From a virus, in the IMG/VR virus record IMGVR_UViG_3300045125_000107, positions 1 to 56,680 of that record: a stretch of 56,680 nucleotides of DNA; one strand, given 5' to 3'. Positions 8,032 through 19,305 of the stretch are shown piece after piece. Below the pieces are notes generated by a model, which saw nothing but the letters and a program-made list of their open reading frames with translations, searched no databases and had not been told where the DNA came from. Made by a program: the position numbers and the translations under genes. The stretch's first letter is position 1. Each line of letters starts with the position of its first letter.

Positions 8032-10326
8032 GCCGCGACTTCGTCCCCCATGACTACCAGCAGAGGCGCTGGAGTGGCTCTACAGCCACCTCGCGCACTG
8101 CGCTGTGGATGCCTATGGGTGGTGGCAAGACAGCCACCACCCTGGACGTCCTTGACGCACCTCGAGTTGGTCGAAGACGTCTACCCAGTGCTGGTAGCTG
8201 GCGCCCGCTGCAGCCGCGCGGACTACTTGGCCAGACGAGGTGGCCAAGTGGGCCGGGCTGCGGCATCTGCGGGTACGCGTCATATCAGGGGCACGCCGAA
8301 GCAGCGCCTCGCGGCGCTGGCCGCGCCAGCCGAGGTCTACACCATGGCCTACGACAACCTCGCGTGGCTGTGCGAAACGCTGGGCGATGCGTGGCCCTTC
8401 GTCACGGTGATCGCTGACGAACTGACCCGGCCCGAGAGCTTCCGCATCCGGCAGGGCAGCAAGCGCGCGGGCGCACTGGGCCGCGTGGCGCACACGAAGG
8501 TCAAGCGCTTCATCGGCCTTCACCGGCACGCCCGCGCAAACGGCCTGAAAGACCTGTGGGGCCAGACGTGGTTCCCGACAAGGGCGAGCGGCTGGGACGC
8601 ACCTTCAGCGCCTTCGAGCAGCGCTGGTTCCGCCGGGGCTGGCGACGGCTACAGCCTCGCAGCCGCTCCCGCACGCGCAGGAGGATACAGGACCTGCTGC
8701 GCGACATCTGCCTCGACCGTCACCGGCCTCCCGGTGGACGAGCCTATCCGCAACCCGATCTACGTCGACCTGCCGCCTGGCCGCCCGGACGCTGTACAAC
8801 GACATGGAGGAGGAGATGTTCGCCGAGATCGGGGGAGAACGGGGCCGAGGCGGCGAACGCTGCGGTGCGCACTAGCAAGCTGCTTGCAGCTCGCCAACGG
8901 CGCGATCTACACTGGAGTGGATAGGGCTGAGCGAGGGTCCACGATGCGAAGTTGGAGGCGCTCGACAGCATCGTCGAAGAAGCCACCGGGGCAACCGGTC
9001 CCTGTGGCCTACAATTTCGGCACGACTTGAGCGCCTACGGCAGCCACTTCCCTAGAAGGTCGGGTGCTGGACGCTGACCCTGATACGATCAGGCAGTGGA
9101 ACGCCGGGCGGGATCGACATACTATTCGCTCACCCTGCGCGCCTACACCCAGCGACTGAAGTGTTGACTGAACATCGAGGGTGGGTCAGGATCCGTGGAC
9201 GCGATGCGGAACGAACGTGTGTTCGACGGGCGTCGACCCCAGGAGCCACAGTGGCTGCACGTTTTCGGGCATCAAAACCGTGACTGAGCGGTTCGGCACG
9301 CACCACGACGCCGGATCATAAGCTGCTCGTCAGCGGCGTTCGGGTGGAGGCCAAGGGATGTACGGAGATACCGAAAGCGCTAGGACGAGAAGCGGCGTAC
9401 ACCTACGCGGGAGATGACGCTACTCTTGGCGCGATGCTGTCATTGCGTGGCGCGGAACAGGTACTAGCGCAACAGCACGTCTGACAGTGGGCGAACAGGG
9501 CAGAAGCGGCAACGATGCCCCATCTGGGCGTAGAAGATACTTTTCACCGGATGTCGGACACGCGGTTTTATCGGATTTGGAAAAAGCATGAAAAGCCGCG
9601 CCACGAACCCGGACGACCTAGATTACCCGCGCTATGGTGGCGCTGGGCGGGGCATCCTCGCGAGGACTGGGCTGACATTCGAAAACTTCTTCCGCGACAT
9701 GCTTCTCGCTATACGCCGACCATCTCACCATCGAGCGCATGGACAACTGCGGGTACAGCAAGCAAAACTGCCGGTGGGCGACGAACGCAGAGCAGCAAAG
9801 CAACAAGAACAACAATCGGATGCTTCGGTATATGGGGCAGTACCTGCATCTGGCCGAGTTCTGCCGGATGACAGGCATCGGACGTGGCGCAGTAACATCG
9901 CGGCTAAACCGGGGCCTGACGCCGGAGGAAGTGGTGTCGGACTATCAAGCGTCATCGTACCCGAAGAACCGCAATCTCGGCGGTCTTCGACCTTGTAGAT
10001 TGTGGTCCCCGTCATCGGTTTGTTGTGCGCAATTGCGCAGGTGAGGTGTTCATCTCGCACAACTCCGGCAGGCCATGGGCTGAACCTCGCCGATGGCGGC
10101 AACATCTTGGCATTTTTCGGCCTGAACTGGTCCTCGAGGAAGCGCCATGCAGATCATCGAGCGCATAGGGCCGATGCGCCAGAAGCAGGCTGGGTTCGAC
10201 CGGCCCGTCTTCGTGCATTACATCATGGCGAGAAACACCGTGGACGACATGGTGTTTGACCGCCTCCAGTCGAAGAAGACCGTGCAGGAAGTCCTGCTTG
10301 AGGCGATGAAAAGGAGAGACAAATGA
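8024..10326 (+). CDS. SNF2-type DNA helicase, interrupted by an intein
   Basis: The two exteins together give about 460 aa. Near 8080-8150: PHDYQQ, ALWMP and the Walker A MGGGKTATTLDV. Motif II is VIADELTR (8407-8430), motif III FIGL-GTPA with frame slips (8511-8540). The C-terminal lobe shows DEPIRNPIYVDLPP, SKLLQLANGA(I), ADPDTIRQWNAG, FAHPA|SAGHGLNLADGG (motif V, split by the intein) and MQIIERIGPMRQKQAGFDRP (motif VI region), ending ARNTVDDMVFDRL to TGA 10324-10326. GTG 8024 is chosen because it overlaps the upstream stop and precedes a coherent N-terminus. Such enzymes remodel or unwind replication and recombination intermediates. Several indels. Confidence 0.8.
9140..10063 (+). CDS. intein with embedded HNH homing endonuclease
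   Basis: About 308 codons in the middle of helicase motif V. N-terminal splicing block: PATEVLTEHRGWVRIR (9149 on), then GCTFSGIKTVTERFG around 9250-9300. C-terminal block: FDLVDCGPRHRFVVRN, then AGEVFISHN ending in Asn at 10061-10063, followed by Ser (TCC) as the +1 nucleophile. HN|S is a standard intein end. The first residue should be Cys but reads CGC (Arg) at 9140-9142, one base from TGC. Splicing would join HPA to SAGHGLNL, a canonical helicase motif V. The N-terminal half has several indels. Confidence 0.8.
9551..9830 (+). CDS. HNH-type endonuclease domain inside the intein
   Basis: Reading MSDTRFYRIW, KSRATNPDDLDYPRYGGAGR, LTFENFFRDML, then IERMDNCGYSKQNCRWATN and EQQSNKNNNRML. The order MK.R..NP....Y..YGGRGI, F..F..D, .IDR.DN.GY...NCRWAT..(E)Q..N.R.N is a well known phage HNH endonuclease type, free-standing or within inteins and introns. 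The residues after it (LHLAEFCRMTGIGRGAVTSR) form a helix-turn-helix that probably helps recognise the target. It would cut intein-free helicase genes and so spread the intein. Confidence 0.75.
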
Positions 10327-10718
10327 CCGACCTGCCTTGTGATAGCGAGCCGCCCTTTGAGGTGCCGCCGTACACCCTTGAGGTGATCGAGGAGATCAAC
10401 TCCGGCGGCGCCCCGCCTACCCGCCAGAATACACCCCGCCGCCCTGCTGCAAGCCGCCAGGCTCCTCGGCCGCGCTGCCCGCAGCATGCACGACTCGCGC
10501 GGCCACCTACGACACGCCGCAAGGCAAGCGCTCGATAGGCAAAGCCGTGGCCGCCTTCAACGCGATCACCGGCCACACGCTTACCGAGAGCGAGGGCTGG
10601 CTGCTCCTAGGCGAAGCACGTGCGTCTGTTCACGCGCCGCGCCTACCATGCCGACAGCGCGGAGGACTGCATCGCGTACGCGGCGCTCAAGGCCGAAGCG
10701 CGGGGAGAGGGCCGGTGA
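10323..10718 (+). CDS. DUF6378-type protein
   Basis: About 130 aa. ATG 10323 overlaps the helicase stop (ATGA). Starts MTDLPCDSEPPFEVPPYTLE; after frame slips reads LLQAARLLG, KRSIGKAVAAFNAITG, LTESEGWLLL, VRLFTRRAYHADSAEDCIAY and AALKAEARGEGR to TGA 10716-10718. The AFN.ITG..L...EGWL....K..R......DS.ED..AY.AL pattern matches the DUF6378 family of phage proteins, function unknown. It is the last gene of the rightward arm. Confidence 0.65.
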
Positions 10719-10721
10719 TCA
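10716..10721. other. convergence point: two stop codons in TGATCA
   Basis: The plus-strand TGA (10716-10718) and the minus-strand TGA (10721-10719) abut to form the palindrome TGATCA, with no bases between the converging genes and no obvious terminator hairpin. Transcripts of both arms would run into each other here. Confidence 0.6.
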
Positions 10722-12346
10722 GCGTTTCTTGCCCGCACGACGTCCCATGGGAACTCCTTGCTTTTACTGCGAACAGCAAGGGATCGACGTGCCGAAGTCC
10801 GTTCTTGACGCGGTTTCGCGGCGAGACCGCCGCGAGCAAAAGGCACATGGCCGTACTTCGCGATGTCCTCAAGATACTTAGAGTTCTTGTCCACCCACTC
10901 CTGATCGAAGGGTTGAATGCGCGGGTCCGAGCCGAAGGCCTCTTTGATCTCGGTGGGTGTGCGAGTGAACAGATATGAGTGAACTTGCGCCGGATCATAT
11001 CCGGAGCCGTACATGGCCTTGTAGTAGTTAGAGAACAGTGAGGCTCACGGGGCACGCCATGCTCGTACCCCCGAAGTATTCCCCGGTGACTTTCTTGGGG
11101 TAGTTTGAGTGGGGTATATCCGGCACGTTGGCCCCCGCAACGCGTTCGTGGGGCGGCGACAGGCCTGAATCGCATATAGCCAGAGAGAATGCCTTCAGGG
11201 GCGTACAGCAACTCTGGAACCGTAGCGGCCGCGCGATTGGCACCGATATCAGGAAACCCAGCGGCAATTGCGTTGGCGCTGTCAAGCGACTGGATTATCG
11301 CAGTACGCTTGGGCATCTGCACTCTGGAAATGTCGTTTAGCTGCGCCGCAGCTGCCTGCGGGTCTTTTTCGAACCCCACAAAGTTGTTGGCGAAGTCTTT
11401 GCCCATGAGGTTTTTGATGCGCCCGATCCAGAAGCTTGAGGGTTTGCCTTGGTGACGCCACCCGCCGCAAGCTGGCGGCCGAGCAAGTCCATCATGGCAG
11501 TTGTCTGGTCAAGGGCGGTGTTTCCCATGCGGGTGTAAACCCCGGCCACAGGCCCCCCATAAAGCGCTTCGCCTATGTCGCGACGGTTGTTGAGATCGCT
11601 CACTACGGAACCGAGGCTGGCCCGCATCAGGACTGCCAAGTTCCATCATGCGGCGAGGAAATCCGGCCCCCTTCAACGACAGCGGAACCCGCTGGGGGCG
11701 CCCGTTAACCCCAGCGATTTCGCCTACGCGCAATGCGTCGCCAAGAAGGGGGATGCCAGCGGAGAACGCCTTCGCGACTTCTTCCGGCGTTTTTATGACG
11801 CGGGGGGCCATCGGGACGTCGATTACGTTTGCCTCTACCCGGTTAGCAGGGGTGCTGGCACTGAGGCCTGAATAGCCGGTGCTGCTTTGGCCCAACGAAG
11901 GCTTGCGTCCGACGATGGGGACACCGTGCTCAATAGCATGGGGGCCGCCGAGACCAGAGCCTTGCGGAAACTCGAAATCTGCCCAGTTCAGGGTGTGGGT
12001 TAGGGTGCGGTTCGATAGCGGCGTACCGGGCCTTGGCTGCCCGCGCAGCTGCACTGCTCGCGCTGCTTCTGCTTCGACCTGCTTCGCAGACAGCTTGAAC
12101 TGTTTGACCGATTTTTGGCAGGAACCCCTGACATACCAAGGACCGCCAGCGACGCCTTTTCCGGCGCGGCCTTTTCGCCGGGCAGGCGAAGGCGCGGGAG
12201 CGCTGCGCGCGGCCTTGGCCTCTTGCGCCACGGCCTTCTTGAATACGGCGGGTTCGGCATCCATGCCCGGCACGGCGCGGACCCGGTCTACGAGTTCGGG
12301 GCCGTGCTTGGTGATGAGCAGTGAGCCAATCAGCCTTTGCGGTCAT
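10719..12346 (-). CDS. virion-associated hypothetical protein, about 540 aa
   Basis: Begins with ATG 12346 overlapping the upstream stop (ATGA). Reconstructed text: SLLITKHGPELVDRVRAVPG, FKKAVAQEAKAARSA, TLTHTLNWADFEFPQGSGLG, NVIDVPMAPRVIKTPEEVAK, NNRRDIGEALYGGPVAGVYT, FANNFVGFEKDPQAAAAQLN and, near the end, EWVDKNSKYLEDIAKYG, finishing RAGKKR at 10719. No catalytic motif recognised. Being the last late gene, right after the large internal protein, it is most likely an ejected or internal virion protein, but a non-virion accessory protein cannot be excluded. About eight indels. Confidence 0.5.
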
Positions 12347-15300
12347 TTCTTGCCCTTCCGAATACGCTTGACCGCCAAACCCCCGCGCCCGTAGCGCGCG
12401 CGCACGGCGAGGAAGTGAGGGCGTTCATCGGTGCTGCCTCTTGTACAGCTTGCGGGATATCTTGGGTCGTGCGAGCTTCACCCGCGCTTTGCACTGCGCC
12501 GGTCGCCGTCTCGTCTGCAATGCCGACACCCAGACGCCCCAAACGGCGCGACTGCAAGGCCGCAAGGGCTCGCGGGGCCACCCGCGCCGCGAAGCGCTCC
12601 ACGGGCGCGTCCATGACGCGCGCGATGCGACCGAGCGCGCCCACGGTGGCTCCTTGGCCGCCCGGCACGAAGGCGCCCACCACACCGGGGACCATCGCAC
12701 CAACCGTCTCTGCGCCCATAGCCATGTTGGGGTTCGCCTCGGCCCACGCACGGCGCTCCGCCTCAATGCGGTCCTTTGTGGCGCGGTACTGCGCCGGGTC
12801 GAACTGCGCGAGGGTGCGGAGCGCGGCCTCCCCTCGTCGCTGAAACCGAACGAGAGACCCTGACCCACTTGCCGGGCGAGGTTCGACCAATAAAGTGTTG
12901 TCGGCCACTCCCTCAACGCGTCCCAATCGGGTAGGCCAGACCCCCGCGAGCAAAGCCGGGGCCTCCTCGGACAGATCAACGACCTCGTCAGTGTCCACAT
13001 CGACCGCCATGCCGGTGGCGGGGTCGATGCGGAAGCGGCGCTTGCCGACCATCACGATCTTGGGCGCAGTCTGCTTTGGTTGCGCCGCCACGGGTGCGGG
13101 CGGGTGCGGCCTCGCCAACTTGCGGGGCCTCTTGTGCCTCTGGCATGACGAGTTGGGTCGTAGCGGGAGCCGCGACCCGGGGAGTAACGGTCCAACAGGT
13201 CCGCGACACGCCTTGAGGCCGCAGGGCGCCCAAAGAGCATGCCACTCAGCGCGCGCTGACCGCCGCGCGAGCCACCAGCGGCCGTCGCAAGCAGCGCGGC
13301 CAGCGGGACGCCAGCCCCAGTAACTGCATCAGCAACCGAAGCGCCATCTTCAGGGTTGTAACCAAATCCCGCGCCAGCAGCGCCCCCGAGGCCCACAGTG
13401 CCGAGGGTCGCAGGAGCCGCGCTGGCGGGCAGTACCGCTGTCGGGAAGCCTAGACGGGATGACAGTCTGCGCCAGCGCGCCGAGGTCGGACAGTGGAACC
13501 TGACCCGGAAACTTCCTCCCGCTCTGGTAAATCGCATCCTGAAGCATGCCGGGCGTGAAAATGTCCGTCCCGAGGCCTGTCGGGTCTTTGCGTGCGCGGT
13601 CGACCGCCTCGCCCAGAATACGCTCGCCACGGTACATGGTGTCCGCCTCGCGCAGCGCCGGAACGACATCCGGTGCCTGCCGCTCAACCGCGCTGCGCAA
13701 AGCATCCTGCGCGCCAGACAGAAGCCTCCCGGAAGTCTTGCTCATACCCGGTCCCCGAGCGCGGCTTGTAACTGGACAGCTTGCGCTGGGCTTGCTGGTA
13801 GGCCTCGCCCGACATGGTTCCCGTGGCACCCGCAGGGGTGCCCGCAAGGCTGTTCTGGATCGCGCGGTCGAACTTGGCCGCGAACTCATCTGTCAGCGTC
13901 GAGCGGACAGCCAGCGCGTTCTGCATAGCCGCCACAAAGGCCGGGTCGTTCAGATCGAATTGGCGGCCAGCCGTGGCCGCATCATACGCCCCCGCCGCAA
14001 CTGCTCCAGCGCAGCCTCGGCCGCGTTGCCCACGCCGACATCCTGCCCTGCCACGTCCCTGAACGCGGCGCGGTTGAAGTCTCGGACGCTTTCACCCCGA
14101 CGCGCGTTGATGATGTCCCCGATGATGGGTACGGACGTGGCGGCGTCTTCTACCGCCCGTGCGGGGCCGCCAAGCTGCTGTCCCACAGTGAGATCGGTAA
14201 CCCCGTAGCGGTCCATAAGCTGCTGGGCGGCTGTGTTCCTCGGAATACCACGCAGGCCGAAGTTTAGGGCGCGCCCGAGCCCGGACCCGATCAGGCTGCC
14301 CGTGAGGCCTGCCTCCGCACCCCTTCCGCGTCCCCCTCAACGGCTGCACCAGAGGCGGCGCCTTGGGTTACGTCAGCGGCCACGTTGCGAGGCGAGAGGT
14401 GCGCCCCGGCGGGCAGAGGTGACGGCACTGTAGGCACGGGGCGCGTACCGGCCCAGCAACTCTCGCGCCGCGCGAGCACCGAGGGCCTTGATGGCCGCGT
14501 TGCCGAGGATGCCGCCGCGCGATAGTCACCGGCAAGGGCCGCGCCCGGGTTAAGCTCTCCGGGCTTGCGCCAACTGCGGCACCACCGCGTCAAGAAGGTT
14601 GAGCCCCGCGCCAGACACACCCGTGGCCACCGCCGTCCCGACGGGGCTCATAACGGCGGTGCCAGCGATACGCTCGGCGGTGTTGCGCGTGTCCTTCCGC
14701 GTTACGGGCGGGATGGCGGTGTTAACCGGCCTCTTGGGGTCGTTGTACGCGTTCAGGAACTTGACCACATCGGGGTCTGCACGCCGTAGTCCCGCGTCCC
14801 GAAGCCGTACTTGGCGTCGAGCGCCTGACGGACAGCGGAGATACTCACGCAGACCGAGGGTGCCGCGCGGGTGCTGGGCCAGCCACTCCTGCATCTCGGC
14901 CTGCATCTCGGGCGGGATGGGGGTTGTCGTCTCGGTCGCCCCGAAAGCCGCCGCCTTCGGGGCGACCCGAGGTGGCTCGGCGCAGCGTTCATCGCGGACA
15001 GCTCTGGCGGCGTCACCGTGGTCTCAGACGGGGCATCACCCCGTACCTGCAGGTGCCAGCAAAGCAGGCGGGACATCCTTGAACGACCGACTTCTCTCGC
15101 GCCGATTTTGCTGCGCTCTGCCTCGGGGATAGCGAAGAATTGCCGCGCAGCTTGGTCGTCAGGCTCAACCCACGACGGGGCCGGCAGCCCCATTGCCCGT
15201 GCCTTCGCGTCGAGCCTGCGCCGAAGGTTGTACAGTTTCCCCAGAAACGTGGCGTCGAAGTCAGAGGTCGAGGGCTGGTTCGCCGCAACGAACCTTTCGG

Positions 15301-15786
15301 CGTCCTTGTCCGACTGCGCGCCTGCGCCGGGCACCTTGAAGAGCGCCAAGCCTACATCTGCCAGACCGGCCGAAGTAGCGTTGATGGCGCCCTTGGCCTG
15401 CGAAGGAAGTACTCCAGTGTGGAACTGACAAGCCCCTTCTTGGAGAGGTTTTCGTTAAAGCCCCGCGTCAGGATGTTGATTGTCTGGACGGCCGCCTCAA
15501 GGTCACCCGCGATCCGCGCCTGCTCTGCCGCCTCCTTGGTCGGAACTGCAGCCGCGCGCTCTGCGGCTTGGGTCTCAAGGCGGGCCTTGCGGACCTCTTC
15601 CCTGAGCTTTTTCTACCTCAAGAGGCGTGAGCGCAGTCGTCCGGGCGGCCGTCGCACCAGACGACGCCGCAGACGCACCCGTCTGCTCAATGTCCGCTAT
15701 GTCCTTGCGCTGTTTGATGTCAGCGCCGCTGCTGGGGGCTCCGATTGTCACCCCGGCGATGCCTGCGTAGGGTCTTTCTCAGCCAT
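12343..15786 (-). CDS. large internal virion (ejection-type) protein, about 1150 aa
   Basis: Read as one chain because no internal start with a ribosome site is seen. N-terminus MAEKDPTQASPG, then a long coiled coil (EEVRKARLETQAAERAAAVP). Middle: DSDFDATFLGKLYNLRRRLD-like helix, then alanine/glycine-rich hydrophobic stretches (IAGTAVMSPVGTAVATGV; VPLAALLATAAGG; GAMVPGVVGAFVPGGQGAT), RRFRIDPATGMAVDVDTDEV, WDALREWPTTLYWSNLARQV, and a basic tail VKRIRKGKK. Such size, low cysteine and membrane-like glycine/alanine segments are typical of podovirus internal proteins that enter the cell with the DNA. It could be two genes. At least fifteen indels. Confidence 0.5.
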
Positions 15787-16608
15787 CAGTTGATCACTCC
15801 CGTGCGCCCATCTTGGGTATAGAACGTCTTGCCCTTGTTGCGCGGGTCTTGTTTGGCAAGGAGCAACTGATCAGGTGTAAGGATGCCGAGGTTGTTTCCG
15901 GTGCCGGGCCTCTCCATGAACCTATCACCCACCACGTCAAACTTTGGCGCGTTCGCGTTGGCTATGCGGGCCAGCACCGGACCCTGCGCGGCCACGCCTC
16001 GCGCTGCGCGCCTGAACTCGGCCTGCTTGGCCGCATCTGTCTGGTTCAAGAGGGACTGCTCCAGTGCCGCGAGGGCCTCGGCGCGGGACGTCTGCGCCTC
16101 GCGGTTGGCCTTCTCGATGCCGGCCAAGTCGAGGTGACGTTGCTCATGACGCCGCCGAAGCTGGGGCGGATCATGCGGCTTGCCGATGGCGGCAGACAGG
16201 GCGAACAACTGCTCTGCCCGCGAAGGGCGGAAGCGCCTCTCGTTGAGGGCCTTGCGCATCGCCTCGTACTGCGCGGCGCGAGCGCTTTCCTGCTTCGCGT
16301 TCCAGTCAGCCTGCGCCTGTGACATGCCGGTACCGGCCGCCGACCACTGGTCGAGGTTCTTGTAAGGAGCGGCAGCGAGCTCCAGGACGCGCGCCTCCTC
16401 GATCTGGTCTTCGGAGTCCATGCTTGTCATTCCTTGCGGCTTCACGCCCACCGAACCGCCGCTGGAGAGGGGTCCAGTATACGTGGGGTCAGGTAGTCCA
16501 TCAACGAACATGTTGTTCTCGCTGCGCCATTCTCAGCCTCCGGGATGGTCCCGAAGTTTTTGCGAATGTAGTCATCCCACTGGCGGCGGTGAAGTGGCCC
16601 CCTGCCAT
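15786..16608 (-). CDS. virion structural protein, about 270 aa
   Basis: ATG 16608 (MAGGHFTAASG, then DYIRKNFGTIPEAENG), one indel near 16520, then an open frame of 240 codons starting MFVDGLPDPTYTGPLSSGGS and ending KGKTFYTQDGRTGVIN. Two long helical stretches (EARVLELAAAPYKNL; KANREAQTSRAEALAALEQS). The stop overlaps the next ATG at 15786. It belongs to the internal-protein block between the tail genes and the large ejection-type protein. No named family. Confidence 0.55.
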
Positions 16609-16613
16609 CGCTC

Positions 16614-17745
16614 TTACAGCCCTTTGAGAGCGGCAAATGGACCCGCCAGCCCGGCGAGGCCGCTGCCGGTATTGCTGCGCCGTGCTTGGTCGCTCAGGTC
16701 GCCGTCGGCACGACACCCTCCTCGCTCTGGCTCGTGGGCGCGCCGGGGAACACGCCCTTGAAGGTGTTCAGCGCCGCGTCGATCTGCTCCTGCGGGTAGC
16801 CCCTGCTGGCGCATCCAGGTCGGCCCGGGCGGCGTCGAGGTTCTGCCGGTTCTTGGCCATCTCGGCGTCCGCCCACGCCAGTGACGGCGTTGGGCCCCAG
16901 TGCGGCCAGCTGCTGCGCGAGTGTGGCCCAGGTCGCCTTGCGCGGTGCCGCTTTGCAAGGCGGTCGCGCATCTCGGGTGCTGGCGGCGTTGCCGACACTC
17001 GACCCGACACCCGCCAAGCGGCTGAGGCCTGGCGCCCCGCCAGCATTGACAGCGCGCCGCTGCAGCCTGAGTTGAGCGCCTCGTACTGCTTCCCGAGGAT
17101 GGCCGGCGTTGGTGTCACGGGATCGCCCGCGCCGTGTCTGTCAGCATGCCCGAGGGTGCTGCCGACAAACCGCCGCCGCCGCGCGCGGGCCGCCCAGCTG
17201 GCACCGCGCCGATGTGGCGGCCCTCGATGGCGGGCGCGATGTTTCGCTGGCGGTTGCGTGGCCGCCGAGCCGCCGCGATGCGGCTCACGACGTTCTCGGT
17301 GTACGGGCTCACGTATGCGCGCGATGTCAGCCACCGAGGTGCCTGCGGCCTTCAGCAGAAGCCAGGGAGTGGCGGCGGTCAGCGCGCCGGGCGCTGCGGC
17401 GGCCGTCGTTGACGGTGCCCGTCTGGCGGCGGAGAGGCCCGGCTGGTAGGCCGTGGCGGCCTCTTTGGTCATGTTCTTGGCCGGCATGATGGCCGGTAGG
17501 CGTGAAGCCCGCGACGGCGGGCGATGCAGGCGCGGGCTCGGTAGGGCCGGTTCGGTAGCGCAGTCTGGTTTGCCAGAAGCCGCATGGCCAGGAGTTGGTG
17601 TACCAATCGGGCAGCACCGTCTCGCTGGTGGGATCGAGCTTGACCGCCCGAGCCTGCGGGGACGTTGCCGGTCACCGCTGAAATCCGAAGAGAGCCGTTG
17701 GGCGCGACCTCCAGCCAGATATGCTTCCGGCGCGCACGGTCTTTC
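16614..17745 (-). CDS. virion structural protein, about 370 aa
   Basis: GTG 17745 overlaps the upstream TAG (TAGTG). Begins VKDRARRKHIWLEVAPNGSL, then DPTSETVLPDWYTNSW, PAKNMTKEAATAYQPGLSAA, YVSPYTENVVSRIAA, a glycine/glutamine region, GILGKQYE, and ends LAGLAGPFAALKGL. The SPYTENVVSRIA...AI...IGAG segment is characteristic of a structural protein found in many podoviruses between the tail genes and ejection proteins. Function unknown; likely internal core. About eight indels. Confidence 0.5.
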
Positions 17746-17746
17746 A

Positions 17747-18582
17747 CTAGAACTTTGCCCTGCGCCCAAGTTGCGGCCCTTCTGCTTTACGCAGGTTCAC
17801 GCGAAAAACTGATCCGAGCTTCTTGGCCCCCGCCGCTGACGGCCCATCCCCGAGGAGGGCCACCGTCTCTGCGTCCATGACGTACTCGCCGTCCGAGAGA
17901 CGCGCGCGAGATGCTGTCGCTGCGGGCCAGGGTGCCCGGCCTCCCGACGGCGGAAGTCTCGCGCCGCGCGCACATCCCGGGCGTCTTGCCTGGTGGGGGT
18001 GTGTAGCCCGGGGCCGAGGTGTTGAAGAAGCTCTGCTCTGGGCGGAACCCACGTGCTCGTACCAGTTCTGCTCCGGCACGGGGCGCGCGGTCATGCTCGA
18101 CACACCGCCGGGCGGCGAGGCCGTCGGCAACTTGGCCGAGAAGATCACGGTGGCGCGTGCCGTGCGAATACCGAGTTCCGCCGCCGCCGGAGCCGCCGCC
18201 GATACCGCCAAGAATACCACCAAGCAATTGGGCGGCCGTGTAATAGCCCCGGGACCAGCGCCGGCAGCGCCAAGGGCCGAGACGCCACCGCAGGCGGTCC
18301 ACGCCGGTAGCTGGCAGCGCCAGCAGCGCCAAGGGCCGAGGAACACCACCGAGCCCCGGTGACCAGCGGGTTGCCGGCAGCCGGGACGGTCGCGATAGGG
18401 AATAGCCTGAAGAGTGGCCAGCGCGGAGGCGGGTGTTACGGCGCTGAGGCCTGCCAGCTGCCCATGCCGCTCCCTGCGCCACCACGCGCCACCCCGGCAC
18501 CGGCAGCGCCCAGCAACGCGTTGCCGCCAAAAGCACGCCAGCGCAGTGCCCGCTTTATGGGCGCGAGCATCGGCAGGATCAC
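17747..18582 (-). CDS. glycine-rich virion protein with DGEYV(I/M)...ALLGDG motif
   Basis: GTG 18582 overlaps the previous TGA. N-terminus LAPIKRALRWRAFGGNALLG, then a glycine/alanine-rich body (LLGGILGGIGGGSGGGG). C-terminal block: ARLSDGEYVMDAETVALLGD, then GAKKL, RVNLRK. This last block is widespread in short-tailed phage proteins just downstream of tail genes and of unknown function. The hydrophobic glycine runs suggest membrane insertion during DNA ejection. Frameshifted about six times. Confidence 0.5.
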
Positions 18583-18998
18583 ATGTCGGTGAAACGATTG
18601 CTGGGCACATCGCCCGCGATGGGCACACCCCACTCCCCGTTGACCTGCATCGCCGGGCCGAGCGCGGCCGGGGCGCGGGTGTGCATGTCGTCTGGCATCA
18701 AGCCGCCGGGCGTCGGACCGCCCATCTGCTGCAACTGCCAATTCGCCTTGTTGCCTCTGCGGCACGAGGGTGTCATTGAATGGTGGTGCGAGCAAGCCGC
18801 CCGGTCTCCTCCGGCGTGCTGCCGGAGCCGAGGAGGACTTTGTTGGTGGCTTTGTCGTTCAGGACGTACCGCTTCCAGTGCCCGGCAGGCGGCGCGTCGT
18901 TGTGCTTCAGGCCCGTAGCTGCCGCTCCGAGACCCTCCCGCAACCAGTTGGGCGCGTTGTACTCCGATGTCGGGAGGCTGGCGCTGTCGATTATTCAT
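18579..18998 (-). CDS. hypothetical virion-region protein, about 140 aa
   Basis: ATG 18998 (MNNRQRQPP), then TSEYNAPNWLREGLGAAATG, AGHWKRYVLNDKATNKVLLG, ETGGLLAPPFNDTLVPQ and a C-terminus MPDDMHTRAPAALGPAMQVN ... VPSNRFTDM. Three frames are needed. No recognised domain. Sits between the tail hub-like gene and the internal proteins. Confidence 0.45.
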   Translation of the reverse strand: MNNRQRQPPDIGVQRAQLVAGGSRSGSYGPEAQRRAACRALEAVRPERQSHQQSPPRLRQHAGGDRAACSHHHSMTPSCRRGNKANWQLQQMGGPTPGGLMPDDMHTRAPAALGPAMQVNGEWGVPIAGDVPSNRFTDM

Positions 18999-19025
18999 GC
19001 GACCGCTGCGACGGGTCTCGCCCGT

Positions 19026-19305
19026 TCAAGGCGGCCGTTTGAAGGGGCGACAGTGCCATCCGGCCTTGTCGCTCCAAGCGTCTGGATGCGCGCGCGCGGC
19101 CCACTCTCGCCAATCGGTGAACTGATAGGGGGTCCGGTGGGTTGCGCTCGCGCGCAGGCGGCTGCGCGCGTACAAAACCTGCCGCCCACTGCACGCGCGG
19201 TCGTTTTCATCGACAAGGCGGCCAGGAGGACCAAGCGTCACCGTTGGACGGTAAATAACCGCATCCGCCCATTGCCAGCAATGTCATGCCGCGCGGGTCG
19301 ATCAT
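19026..19305 (-). CDS. small hypothetical protein, about 92 aa
   Basis: ATG 19305 overlaps the stop of the upstream structural gene. Opens MIDPRGMTLLAMGGCGYLPS, switches frame near 19235, and ends QFTDWREWAARAHPDAWSDK ... PFKRPP at 19026. The tryptophan-rich C-terminus is protein-like. No family recognised. Confidence 0.4.
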
